Part shown: piece after piece, positions 37,066 to 49,224 of the stretch | Numbering within the stretch: position 1 is the first letter of the stretch | How the letters are laid out: each line of letters starts with the position of its first letter | Assembly (NCBI GenBank): GCA_024752435.1 | Contig: CP103025.1 | Coordinates: 620,001 to 684,000 of the forward strand | DNA: 64,000 nt | Direction: 5' to 3' | From: Allantophomopsis cytisporea | Taxonomy: Eukaryota; Ascomycota; Leotiomycetes; Phacidiales; Phacidiaceae | Position numbers and translations under genes: made by a program | Notes under the pieces: model-generated | The model's input: the letters and a program-made list of their open reading frames with translations, nothing else | What the model was told of the DNA's origin: nothing | The model's database searches: none

Positions 37066-38863
37066 CAAGCTCTGCCATCTCCGTCTGTGCTTCTGTCATC
37101 TCTACGGGTGAATCTCAGCTGCGCTCTTGTCTGTGCGATTGTAATATCACAAGTGGAGCTTTCTCGAGCTTGACGTTTTATTAAAAAGAATGGCTGGTGG
37201 GATTCATCAGCGGCTGTTCAATACCAGTTCTCTCATATGCCCATTTTCTGATTGGTGACCTTTGGCTCGTCTGCATAGGGTTTTCTTTCATTTGCGTTGG
37301 TTTTCTCTTTCAATCGGTTGGTGCACAGTCGATACTTTTGACTTTGCAACTACAAAGTTAGAAATTAAGAAGACTTCTCCACCCTCCTCTTAGCATGTGG
37401 TGATTGAAAATTTTGTGACCATGCAAGCTCATATGCTCTACGTGTAGAGAAGTACTTGGCCTGGAATGAAGAAAAGGCTTCAACACGTAATGTTCCTTTC
37501 AATCATACCTACTTCCCTCCGGCTGGCATGTCAAACACCCAAGGTCGCACTCGGATGCTCAAACTCAATTACAAGCGCACAAATATTCTGAACGAGACTC
37601 TGTTTACTTTTCAAAACTTAGTGTTGCATGCATATGTGTATCGGAGCTCGACAAATGTGATCGACACATACGCGTGTGCATTGACGATACTTTCCCCGTT
37701 CTTCTGCCATGCTTGAGAGTTATTATGGCCCGTCATGACAGCTTATCATTTCCCCTTCGCCCTCTTCATAGACCATGCCATATTGACTTTGCATCATACT
37801 TTGGCACCGTCAAAACTTTCTCGGGGCCTTTGCAATGTGCTTCTGGGGCACTACTCACATACGGGGAAGCTAATCAAAGTTCCTAAGTGCCAGTTCTATG
37901 GTCAGTCCCATTCATAGTATCATGACGGAGTATACTTTGTAGTGGTGGTGGTGGTGGGGATCTTTTTTTAACATTGTGACATACGCGGCACGTTCAATGC
38001 AAGCGCATGACAAGGGTACGAGGTACAGATGTTAGCATCGTAGCCCGCCCGTTAGCCATCATATTTTAAATCATGAACCGTTCTGACTAGAGTATACGGG
38101 TACGAAGTGCACGAAGTAGACAATCCGATGGTCTGTTCGCCATATCTCCAGCCCCTTTCTCCTTACTAGGTATTTGGCTATGCCAATAATGTGCAGCTGA
38201 ATCGTGCGCGCTATTCTTCCATGATACCATCCGAGCTGTGACGTCGACGGATACCTTAGTTATTGAATTGGGTGAACGAGTGAAGTAAATGATGGTCGAT
38301 AAGGTAACCAGGAGGGCTGATATATACTGAAATTGTGATTTGTTCAATAGTGATTTGAATTTTGGCCGGGGGTCTGTCTTGGGAGTTTGGTGTTTGTTGG
38401 CGTGAGGTCTTGTCAGTGAGTGATATCATCGCTTCGCATCGAATCGTGAAACTTTGTCACATCCGTGCGGTGGAATTGGGCCCGAGACCGAGGAACCAGA
38501 TCTTCCATTTTCCATTTTCCATTTCCATTTTCAAATTTCCAATTTCCCTGGTCACTCACCATATTCTCTCTCTTGCCGTACTACCGTCTACTGCATCATC
38601 AAGGTCCTCCGTCCTGTACGTTCCATATACTTACTTACATATGCAATGTACAGTGCTCAAGTATGTAGTGCAAAGGAACTCTATCTTCGTCCCTTGGTGC
38701 AAGGTGAGATGAGACGATCAGAGCAAGAAAGGTAGGTAGCTACCTCGTCATAAGATGGGACGGTTACCCACCTTGCTTTTGGGTATTAAAGGCGAAAATA
38801 GATAAGCAACTCTTGCGCTGGATGGCCATTCTATAATTACTGTCACTCATGATGGACAGTTCG

Positions 38864-38882
38864 ATATATATATATATATATT
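38864..38882. repeat. TA dinucleotide microsatellite
   Basis: About nine ta units. Confidence 0.88.
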
Positions 38883-39002
38883 CAAAGTCATCCTCATATC
38901 CTCACAAAGCATGTCATCCTCTGCTTATTGAGAGAACAATTGAAACATGGCTCTTGTATCATCTCTGCCCCCGAAAAGAAGGCTATTCAAAGCGGGAAGA
39001 AT

Positions 39003-39024
39003 CAGTCAGTCAGTCAGTCAGTCA
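39003..39024. repeat. AGTC tetranucleotide repeat
   Basis: Five perfect cagt units. Confidence 0.88.
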
Positions 39025-39149
39025 TACAAGGCTTGAGTCGCAAGGTATCTCATCCCGTCAAGGTAAGAAAAAGGAAAGGGTATACCAAAGTTCTTAGTGA
39101 TACGACTTTCTTCCCACCAACAGCTGGAAGAAATAGAGACCAATGAGAG

Positions 39150-39450
39150 AAATGATTTCTGGTTATTTACATTTCGATTTCTATTCCTATTTCTGTTTTC
39201 ACTTGTATTTTCATGTCTATTCTCATTTCTACGTGTATTTTTACGTGTATTTCTTCATCTATTTTCATTTTTGTTTTGATTTGAACTTTATCCTTAATCA
39301 TATTTTCTTCTCATTACTGTTATTGCTAATGCTATTTTTAATTATTGTTATCACCAACATCGATACTTATATTTATATTTATATCTATATTCACAATCTG
39401 CCTACTATATTCTATTTTTCCTTTTGTTGTTATCATCATCACTTCACTGC
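39150..39450. repeat. Degenerate T-rich (TATTTC-like) tract
   Basis: A strongly T-biased stretch built of tattt, ttctatt and ttcat words without a fixed period; near 39370-39390 it becomes a regular tatatt repeat. It may be an old expanded microsatellite on the promoter side of the DUF7514 gene. Confidence 0.7.
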
Positions 39451-39516
39451 CGCAAATCAGCTTACAGTCTATGTAGCCTGGAATCTTGGAAATACCCTGA
39501 CCTGGTTGTCACCACC

Positions 39517-39547
39517 ATGTATGTATGTATGCATGTATGTATGTATC
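39517..39547. repeat. GTAT tetranucleotide repeat
   Basis: Seven gtat units with one gcat variant. Confidence 0.88.
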
Positions 39548-39680
39548 CGGAATAAGCAGCCCGCCGTACCGAGAGGGGAAGAGGAGGGCAGAGACAGAGA
39601 GAGAGAGTGTGTGTGAGAGAAAGAGATCCCAGTTCAGTTCATCACAGTACATACAGCATCTGTCCATACATACACCACGC

Positions 39681-39710
39681 CTTGCTACACCTTGCTACAC
39701 CTTGCTACAC
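39681..39710. repeat. CTTGCTACAC 10-bp tandem repeat
   Basis: Three perfect copies, followed by a diverged fourth. Confidence 0.92.
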
Positions 39711-39886
39711 CTTACCAACTTTTTTTCTCCTCTTGTTGCCCTACTTTGTACGCTCATTCTATCTGACTCGTACATATCATCATCCTACTCTACTACACCT
39801 ACTCGTCCATGCACATATTCATCATCAAATCGAAAGCTGACAAAGAAAAATCATATGAAACTAAATTAAACAAAAACAAAAACACA

Positions 39887-39909
39887 AGTCGCCAGTCGCC
39901 AGTCGCCAG
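39887..39909. repeat. AGTCGCC 7-bp tandem repeat
   Basis: Three perfect copies of agtcgcc and a partial fourth, about 190 bases before the DUF7514 start codon, likely in its 5' leader. Confidence 0.85.
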
Positions 39910-40101
39910 CCACCAGATATCAGGCACGCCCAGTCTCTACTACGTTGCCCACACTTCCAAACCAAATTGTCGCACCACTCTGGTCAAAAAGTTGGCTTCG
40001 GCCTCGTCCCGTCCCGTTACGGTCCCAGATAGAGAAATAGCTGAATCGCGCGCCTCTGCGCATCCAACTACAAATCTTTACACCACAGCCTTATTGTTGG
40101 A

Positions 40102-42365
40102 ATGGCATATGATGCTTATGGACCAGGCCACCCGCCCCAATATTCCACCGCCTCGATGGATCGCGACTATCTCGGCGACTCCTCAGATCCTCGTCTTTCT
40201 AATCCAACATATTCTTCCTTCCATGCGGATGACTTAAGATCCCGAGATAGCAGTATGAATTCTCACACAAGGGAGCCCACGTCGACAAGAGAAGAGCACG
40301 GCCGAGGAGACAACTACAGAGCTGCTTATGTTTCGGCGTCATCAACCGATGAGGCTGAGGCTCAAGCGGCAGTGTCTCCCCCTCCTACACGAGCTGAAAC
40401 CTCGGCGCCAACTCATAATAACGTATCTCCCGAGCTGATCGCCGAAATCACTGAGAGAATCAAGAAAGAAGGTGTGCTTTGATGTTTTTCTTTGTGACAG
40501 TGCTTGCGCTGGTGAAACTTTATACAAAGATTAGTTCACATACTGACTATCACGCTGCAGTTGTGGAGCACCTCAAGCAGACGGGAACCCTCGAAGATCA
40601 GCCAAAGCCCACGGTTGCACCCCCTTCAACGACCAGCGAGACCTCTTCTCCTACGCAGGGCCCTCCAAGAGTTTATACACCACCTTCTCCGATAGTACAT
40701 AATCCAAAGTCAAGTGCTCCAGCCGAACCGATGGATTATAGATATTCTCCTCCAGGCAGTCTTGGAGAAAGACCCACGAGTGTTAGGTTCGAAGATGGGA
40801 AAGGACCAACTGAAATCCCTGGAGCTAGCTACGTCTCAAGACCATCAGTTGCTCCAAGGACGTATTCAACGGTGGAGCTGAGCACGATAGATCAGAAGTG
40901 GGGAAGATTATTCGAAAGTGGAGAACCGACCCCACGTCTTGGTCAGTTTCTTCGAGGTCTTGCGAATCATATTGTAAGTTCATTAGATGTATTCCTTGAA
41001 GAGTTGATATAGCTGATACATACCAATAGATTGAGGAGTATTCACCGACAAACAGTATTGTCGTTACGCCTGAAAAAATGCTGGCTTATTATCGAGATTT
41101 TCCTTTGGATAAAGAGCTGCATCCATTCATCGGTAAGTGAATCGAAGTAGCAACTTATCTTGAGCACTCAAAACTAACTTCATGTAGCGATTTTCAAAAC
41201 CCAGTCGAATGAGCTTATATCACGTTTATATCAAGATCTCACATGCCAGCATCACCTGATCCAGGAGACGCCAAGCTCTCCTCCAACAATTCCAGCGCTT
41301 ACCCCTGTGGGGTTTGCCAAATGGATGGAGATAGCGATCCTTGCATATCCGGATGAAGAATCTCGTCGACTTGAGAAAGTAGTTCTTACTCTTCCAATTG
41401 ATGCGGATGGTCAAATGATCGACAACCGCCCAGAAAGACTTCCAAAGCAGATTTCACGACACTTGCTGCCAAGCACAACCAACCGTCTTGCAAAACAACA
41501 TCTCGATAATGCTGTAACAGATTTCTTCCGCGACCAACAGACCCCGAAGCTAAGACGACGCAAAGATTCCACTAACTCTCCGCCGGTTTCTCGTCGTACA
41601 TCTACTGCAGCTTCCCAGGCAAAGCCCATCAACCTAGTCCAGTCCTCCAGCTCTAACCCCATCGAGAGAGAGAGGATGCCATATTCCGGCACTCCTATAA
41701 CATCCGACACGGCCATCAACGAAACCGCCCCTGAATCCTCCAACTCTGTGCCGATAGAGCGGGAACGACAACCTTACACAACAGCGCCAGGATCAGGGCG
41801 TGTTTATGAAAATCTCACCGTGAATGATTCCACCTCATCTCGCAGTCGCGAAAGAGCCAACTCAGCAAATCGGACCCGTGACTCAGAGTCCAGCGGCCAC
41901 CACCGCACTCAAAGCAACGCCTCCTCCTACAACCCTCCTCCACGCCCAGGCGGCGCTCCAAGAAGAGCTGCTACCCCACCATTAAAAGGGTTCAGCCATT
42001 CAACCCCCATCACCCTCGGCAGTGATACTTACGGCCCTGGCCCTGGCGTCTCCAACTCCTCCTTTTCCAGTGCACCGCCAAACATCCCGCACGTCGATCC
42101 CCGCGAGAGAGACCGTGAGCGAGAGCGTGAACGGGAGAGAGATCGGGAGCGAGATGATGAGGCTCGCCGCTATGCGCGTGATGCTCGTGAGCGTGAATCC
42201 CGTCGCTCAGTGGAGGAGGAAGCACGTTTGGCTGCCTTACATAGCAATCCGCGGGATGGAGAACGCTATGACAGGCATGAGCGGGGCAGTAGCATCTATG
42301 GTGATGATTATTATCGCAGCGGTGGCAGGGCGTACGATACTGGATATCAGCCTAGGCGCTATTGA
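40102..42365 (+). CDS. DUF7514-domain protein with Arg/Glu-rich tail
   Basis: Four exons: 40102-40471, 40561-40973, 41030-41132 and 41188-42365, totalling 2064 nt and 687 residues. The N-terminal 230 residues are disordered and Ser/Pro-rich. The conserved domain starts at about residue 235 with WGRLFESGEPTPRLGQFLRG and continues with IVVTPEKMLAYYRDFPLD, ISRLYQDLTCQHHL and LTPVGFAKWMEI to about 420. This block is the fungal domain of unknown function that I recognise as DUF7514. The rest is disordered, ending in a mixed-charge tract (PREREREREREDR-like, about residues 605-640, ERE/RDR units), as in nuclear RNA-binding or splicing-associated proteins. No catalytic motif is visible. It is convergent with the MYND gene 1 kb downstream. 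Confidence 0.9.
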
Positions 42366-43405
42366 TACATACGTGCTGATGTATAAGATACGACATTATG
42401 AAGAGTGTATGATGATGGCGGTTTCATTGATCTCGGTCTTCCTCTCCAAGGTGTTTCATTGTTGAGTCTTGGGATTGTTTGGTAATTGAATGGGTGATGG
42501 AACGGAGTTTGCGTGGTGTTGAGCAGCGAGATACCTTTGTAGCAAATCTAGCGACTGTGTTCAGAGTTAAATTGATTACTTTGCTTATACGCTTTACTGT
42601 AACTAGTACTGGTGGATACTTGTGAAGCCTTTGAGTGAAGCTGGTATTTCGCTAAAGTAGTGAGTTTGAGTTATTTTTGTTTGTGTAGACTTCGATGATA
42701 GTGTGTGGTTTTACAGAGAAGAGGCAAGTAGCATTCAAGATATCAGAAATCACGCCAATTCTATAACCAGGAAGTCAGGTTACAAAGCGTTTATTTTGGG
42801 TGTCCAAGTACCTAAATACAAGAACCTTTTATGGTTTGAAACCTATGACGTGAAACAAGTGGTATATGAGGGCCATTGAATTCGGGACTGTGCCATCTTC
42901 GCAGGATACCTAGTTACCGTGCTCGCTATGTCTAAAACAACAAGAAATGAAAATGAAAAGCTTCGGGTCGATTCGATGACGGGGGAATTGTTTTGCTCTT
43001 TACTTCTCTTCTTTTTCTCTCCTCCACTCATGCTATGCAGAATTGTCAACCAAGAAACGAGAATGTATAACACGGACAGAAACTTCAGATTCTCAACTTT
43101 CGTAAAGTAAGGCTTTTTTTTTTATACTTTTGGTTTTTCTTTTCTTTTTCTTCATTCTCTCCTTTTCTCTTCTTTCTTTTCCATTTTCGCGTGATTTTTG
43201 TAAAGGAAACTAATCGTACATGTGTATATAGTGCCGTCGAAGAAAGTGACAGCTGCGGGAAAAGTGACTATTAGAAAGGTTGTCAAGGGATTTTCAAGGT
43301 AAGAGGCCCTGTGTTCAAAAAGAAGTGTTCGTGGTGTCATAAACAACATACAAGTCGACAAGTCGCGAACGAGCATTCTTCGAGCCCAGAACAACTGCAG
43401 TGGAC
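42366..43405. other. Convergent 3' intergenic region
   Basis: About 1 kb shared by the 3' ends of the plus-strand DUF7514 gene and the minus-strand MYND gene. It has a T run near 43113 and pyrimidine-rich DNA at about 43113-43185, and no gene. Confidence 0.6.
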
Positions 43406-46400
43406 TCACATCAATCGATATCTGAGCAAGATGTTGGGGAGAGGGGAGTAACCAGTCCAGCCTTGATGTAAGTACAGTCTAGTATCATCAGGAGTAACGA
43501 TCTCCTTGATTCGGCCATGCTTGTCGTAAGTCTTGGGCCACTTCTTGCCGAAGAAGCGGTCCCAAGCACCTGGGGAGATCAGATCAACAGGACCATCACG
43601 ACGCCAGGCTCGAAGCACTGGGTGGCTTATCTCCATGCATTCAACGATATTCTTGATCTCTTCCCACTCTACTTCAAAGTCATAGAGTCTTTTGTCCTTG
43701 CACTGCGCCGGAGAAAATTCAAATTCGAGCCAGAATTGATTCTGGAACTCGTGAGACATATCATTCGCCTCTTCTGGATTATTATCCATGGCACCACCAG
43801 ATCGACTAAGTTCGTACCAGATCATGCGATACAAGAATTCCAAAAGCTTGTACTGGCTCCTATCGAAGATACAGCAGTTCAAGACACGGTTGAATTCGTC
43901 CTTTTCATGGAACTGTAGACAAACGAAGGTAGCAGTCGAAGTCGAATCATCAACAGTTAAAGATCGGTAGATGAAATAATCAGCAAGTTCCTGTTTTGGT
44001 GGTCCTTCTGGGCCGAAATCTGCAAGAAACTCAGTGTACTCGTCCAGAGTAAGATTTTTCTACCATAAAGTCAGTATTATGTTCTTCTATAAGAGTTTGA
44101 TCTCACTTACCTCTCCCCACTTTCGAATCAAATGGATTGGGAAACCATCGTTCTCATGAGCGTGCCATGAGAATGCCATCTGGCGGAACAGTTCGGCAGA
44201 GTGGCGACCGCGCGCAGGAGCGATTGCCGGAATCAGTTCATGATACTTCTGCGGCAAGTGTTCCCAGGATACAGTATGATTCTCAAAAGTGCGGGCGCAG
44301 ATCTGGAAGTGTTTGTACGAGTCCAGGAGTGCACATGCACGAGAACAGTAACGTATACTGCTACAAGGTCCACAGCCAGGACAGATGATCGCGCATGGAA
44401 TGTGATGGTTATCAGACGTTCTGATGTTACAGTATGCACATCTGTAGTTACTGCTGGCGAAAGAATTGACCTTTGAATCAGTAGCCGCACATGCAGCGAG
44501 GGTGTCCATATATTCTTGTTTACCTCCATCATGATCCAGAGTATCATCATTCGTAAGAACTGGTGGCTTATCTTCATCACTTTCCTGGTGCTTATTGACC
44601 AGTGGGAATGTCATGACTGTATCGACATCAACGGACTTTGATCGTGGTCTCGTATCACCAGTGATAGATTCATCCGACGCGTCGACTTGCGCCGAAATAG
44701 CTCGAAGCTTATTCAACTGAGCGTCCCTCACTTCCGTAGGCTCCTTAGGCATCTCATCAACGAGTCGAGTAAGAGCGGTCTGGGGCATAGTATCATGGTT
44801 CCCACATTCTACTTCCGAGTGCTGCACCAGAGCCGACATGGATTTAGCAGAAACACGGTCCTTCGAACTCTGAGTCTCGATATGGTGCTCCACTTCATGA
44901 ATCTCCATCGACTTGTTCTCAGTAGCCGCAATTTGCTCTTTAACAAACATCTCAGGTCCACTGGTTTCGTTTACATCAAGATCTCCAGTAGCGCCCTGAG
45001 TTGAAACAATGGCATTATCAACAATAGGAGTAGTTTTGGCAAAATCACCCGAGATGAAATCTGCTTGCTTGCTATCCGCTGATAGACTGTTCTCCTCCAT
45101 CTGACTGACTTCGATCACAAGTTTTGTCTTTGGATATGCTTGTTCCTTGACTTCCGTAACTATCTTTGGAGCTTCTGCCCTAGAGATCTCAATCGCCTCC
45201 AAAGTTCTCGTCTTTGGAACCTTGATATCTAATGACTTGACCTCCGGATTTTCGATATTGGGAGACTCCAATCCTCGAGTGCACCTGGCTTCGAAGCTCA
45301 ACTTCTCAGCAACATCATCAGTATGTGGCTGTGATTCGGGTGCGAGCTTAGTGGTTTTTGTAACTTCCTGTTCATCCTTTCCCTTGGCCTTGGTCTTCTT
45401 TTTGGACTTGCTCTTTTTCTTCTTGGGGGTTGTGCGAGGCTCAATCCGGAAGAAATCCTGGGTTTCCGGGAGAGGCGCAACATGGCGTTGCTTTGAGTGG
45501 AGATTTCGATCTGATGTGTCTAGCAACTGAGTACCTCCTGGCTCGGATGCAACTGATTTGTTGTTTGGTTCCATGGTCTCACTCGTACTCTCGTCATTAT
45601 AAAGGGTGCGGCTGCTCTGAACACTGATTTCTCTCGGGGTCAAGTTCGTCTCAGTCTCAATGATTTGTAGCGACTTCGAAGCCTCGGAGAACTTATCGGA
45701 GCTTGAAAAGTGATCTTCGCCTTCGACTAAGGTTGTGTCTTTAGAGTCAACCAGTTCAGCTGCGGCGCCCAGTTCCGCCAAATTTGGTCTGTTGGTTGTT
45801 CTCGACATAGTACGCTTGCGAATCATGCTGATAGAGTTAGCACGTACATTTCGTGTTTGAGCCTTGGTCTGCTTTGCACTGCCTTGAGTGGGCATCTGTG
45901 AATCATCTTGAAGGCGCTTCCGAGCAGCACCAATGCTCTCATCCCGAATCATGACTTCCCTTATCTCGGCATCTGTCATTGACTTAGTTCTGGTAGTAAT
46001 ACTTCTTCCACGGACTCTACTCGGTGCGGTTTTTCCCTATTAATGGGTCAGTGGGTCAAGGGGACTCTGTTGACAAATACGTAAGTACTTACTGTTACTG
46101 CATCTTCGATTTTGATGGAAGGTTCTGCCATGTGAATAGGAGTCTCCCGGTTTTGTTCAGTGATGACGACCTCCAGTGGTGTTGTAGAATATCTAGCATT
46201 CTTGGAAGCCTCTCTAAATGGAAAAGGACTTTCTTGGTCCTGTTTCGTGAACATTATCTCAGTCTTCAAACCAGAATGTGCAATGGTTTTATCGCCATAT
46301 TCGTTGGGACCTCGTAGCTCATCTATTACTGTTTGATTGGATGTAGAATATCGCTCAATCGCAGTATCACCCTTGGTTGTTGCTCTTTCTTTGGTATGTG

Positions 46401-48104
46401 CTACCTCTTTGATGTCGATCTCAACGAGATCAGTGGCTTTAGTGCTTTCTGTGTTGCGATCATTATGTGTGTCTTGAGGAATTGATTGCTCCACCTCTAA
46501 TGATGGCTTCGACTTTGACTTCTTTTTGTTCTTCTTCTTCTTCTTGGCACTTGATTTCTTCTTCCGAATTTGGGTTTCTGCGTCTTCGGTGTCTTTAATC
46601 TCAAGTGGGGTACTATTAGCTTTACCACCATCGGACATTGTCTGGCTGCATGAATCGTCCTGGAAAGGGTTGAAGCTTTGTAAGCGGTTCCATGACTTTC
46701 TAAGAGCATCGCCGAACTCAAATTTGAAATACATTACTTTTTGTATCTGTAGTGAGCGCTGATTCTGGAAAAGTGATGGGAGGATTTTGCGAGGTGTCAT
46801 CCCCTCTTGAGCTTGACGAGCCTGGTCTTCCCGATAGACGTTCATCCACGTATCAAGTAGGAGTAGTTCCATGTCCTCAATGTTTCGACGAAGCATAAGG
46901 CCACGCTGTGTGTCCATTGTTACTTTAACATGGTGTCGGATGTTTTCATCGAATGTAGAGTTGTAGCTTTTGTACTGATCATGGTACAAATTTTGGACTG
47001 CTTCATAGAAATCGTAGGAAATGATGTTGCAGTTCATAAGATCAGCCTCGTGATAGAGGTAATCGTACGCTGTTGCCAGTCTGGTAGCCATGGTTTTGCA
47101 AAAATGATGGCGCCTAGCCAAGCGCGTGCCGACAACCACGTATCGGACGAAATCTGGGGTCTCGTAAGAGGAGTTGCGGCAAGATTCGACGAATCTTCTG
47201 TTGTCAAACCCCTATATGAACAAATGTAAGCTTAGGGATGTTTATGACTTGATGATAGGTTGTATTACCTCTTCCCAGAACAAGATCTCTCGTAAATCGC
47301 CGTGATACCAGTCTTGGGATTCCAAAACCTGTTCAATATCTATTGCGAATTTAAATTTATTCGGCGTACCAATTTTAATCAAGAGGTGCTGAATGTGATC
47401 GATGTCGTGTGTATTAACTGGTGGAAGGTTCCCGAGCGATTGTCGCGTATTCAAGTACGTCTGCAAATCATTTGAACCGTCCTCCACTAGGTCTAATTGA
47501 TCTTGGTCTTTGAAAGCCAGAAGAATATCGAGAGTCGTGTTGCCTCTGTTGTTGCTTGGTGTGTTATCTTCAGCTGATGGCGAAATGTTCTGGCTCGAGG
47601 TATCATAAACAGTGACTGTAGACTTCGTAACTCCTTGCAAAATGAGGTCCTCCAATGACTCGTTTATCTCGTCTCTTATGAGCTCCTGGAAAGTTGTTGC
47701 CTCTATGCTAGAATGCTCAGTTGAACATTCGCTTGCGTCTGTGTCAATCAGAGACTCTGTATCTGGAGCTCTACCAACTTCAGAGGCAGTATGATATTGT
47801 GGCTCACTGTCTGACGTGCAGATCTGCAATGACTGGCCCTAAAGTTTGAATAATAAGCTAAGCTTCGTGGATGAAGTTTGGTTGCTTTGACTTTGAGTGA
47901 GGAAGGTAAGATTGGGCGCTGCTTCCACATCCAACGAGGAAATATTTGCCCAGTAACTTTCAGTGCATCTCCGAGCGTATTACAGCGCAGCTTGAGCGTA
48001 TCGCAGCGCAGCTTGAGCGTATTGCAGCGCGTCCCGTTGAAATATATTATCGGACAAGCATATTTATGAGAAGACATTTAACTTACGTTTTGGTTCGCCG
48101 CCAT
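43406..48104 (-). CDS. Large MYND zinc-finger protein
   Basis: Five exons on the minus strand: 48104-48087, 47838-47269, 47211-46093, 46036-44111 and 44059-43406. They total 4287 nt, 1428 residues; every splice site is GT-AG. Exon 1 encodes only MAANQN. Residues 197-400 form a conserved helical region (RLARRHHFCKTMATRLATA, YHDQYKSYNSTF). Two lysine-rich tracts follow at about 410-430 (KKKSSAKKKKKNKKKSKSK) and 772-795 (KKKKSKSKKKTKAKGKDE). Between and after them is a long disordered, repetitive Glu/Thr-rich region. A MYND-type finger lies at about 1102-1148: CAYC, CPGCGPC, YCSRAC, then His and Cys of KHFQIC. The C-terminal 270 residues (KWGE, DEYTEFLADFGPEG) are a folded domain common to fungal MYND proteins of this type. 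MYND fingers bind proteins. The biological role is unknown. Confidence 0.88.
47973..48035. repeat. 21-bp minisatellite in MYND-gene intron 1
   Basis: Three adjacent 21-base units (47973-47993, 47994-48014, 48015-48035), each beginning gagcgtat and containing gcagcg. The first two differ only at the two bases after gagcgtat (ta versus cg at that point), and the third diverges at its end. They lie in the predicted 248-bp first intron. Confidence 0.95.
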
Positions 48105-49224
48105 TATAGCAGATCTAGGCAGATCGCCGTCGCCGTCGCCGTCGCCGTTGTACTTCTGTGGATTTGAATCTGTGTTGTTATATGTTGTCGTTGTTGTGTA
48201 AAGTTAAGCTTGTGAAAGCCTTCGGATTGAAATGATCAAGACGCGTTGTACGCGCTTTGGGCCTGATTTTATGATTAGGTAGCCCAACTTAGGCATAAGT
48301 TCGCTATCAAGACAAATTTACATACTTTGCATCAAGAATTTACTTATAGAGTTACTGAACTGAAGGCTTTTGTTTACCTTTTTGCAGTTATTACTTACTT
48401 ATTAGAGTACAAGGTATACAATAACTAACGTTAGAAACAACAACTATAACTAAAGAAATTGAATATATAAACTCTTTACTAGTTTGCTTTTTCAATATAG
48501 TCTTTCAAATAAGAAACGGTTATAGGCAGGTGTTTATATAGATTGAAGTGGAAGTATAGCAAAAAGACAAATATTAATGAGATAGTTATAAGGATAAGCT
48601 GTTCCACAGCCTATTTTAAACACTACTTGTTAGTCTTTAATCAGTACCTCTCTAAAGCTAGTACTGTAAGGTATCTTAAATTAAAGACATTGTACAGCAG
48701 TTATTAAGTGAACTGAATGAGATTAAGGCAGGTAGAGCTGTCGGTCTCTTGAGACCAAAGTTTAGAATTAGTCGCTATGAAACAAGTATACGCTAGTAAC
48801 TCATACATACTTTCAGGTGATGAACTAAGAATCTATACGGGAATTTGTTGTTTTATAACAGTTGCGAGATATTATGTTTAACGCTGGTGAATCTTCTAAA
48901 TGATGATCGAGGTTGAAATTGAGGTTGAGTTGACGTTAAACCTTTCTCGTTCCCCCATTACTCGACGTTGGCGCTTGTGCGCAGCCTTACCAGCATAGCC
49001 CTTTAGCCAGCTAGCTCTATTCGGACTAGCACTGTACGAGTGTCGCAAACCCAGGCGCAAAGGTCGCATCAAGTCCTTCGCAACTTTCATGATTCTGGCA
49101 ACCTTTGCAACACTCTTCATTTTGACCCGATTGGCAACGGGATTTTGTGTCCACTTGATCGCACTCTTTACACTTATTCATACAACACTTCTCAATCATT
49201 GTTCATTTGGATTTGGAAGTAGTC
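48105..49224. other. Divergent intergenic region with AT-rich core
   Basis: It lies between the divergent MYND (minus) and KH (plus) genes. A cgccgt triplet-like repeat is at 48121-48150. From about 48240 to 48870 the DNA turns strongly AT-rich with many TA steps and no open frame, unlike both flanks, which suggests an old mutated repeat or transposon piece. The last 300 bases look like normal promoter DNA of the KH gene. Confidence 0.6.
48240..48870. repeat. AT-rich block, possible RIP-mutated repeat relic
   Basis: About 630 bases with a sharp rise in A+T and TA dinucleotides between two GC-normal genes and stop codons in all frames. This is how repeat-induced point mutation leaves old transposons, but no terminal repeats or family-specific residues are visible, so the origin is inferred. 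Confidence 0.4.

Larger units (their letters stand above)
37066..40101. other. Intergenic region with dense simple repeats
   Basis: From 37066 it starts with the Stc1-gene 3' flank. The part from about 38860 holds a (TA)n run, AGTC, GTAT, CTTGCTACAC and AGTCGCC tandem repeats and a pyrimidine-rich tract at about 39150-39450. It runs up to the DUF7514 gene and probably includes its long promoter or 5' leader. No gene is supportable. Confidence 0.6.

Noticed and set aside
45147..45530. Plus-strand frame inside the MYND gene (127 codons)
   Set aside because: A shadow of the strongly coding minus strand; no domain.
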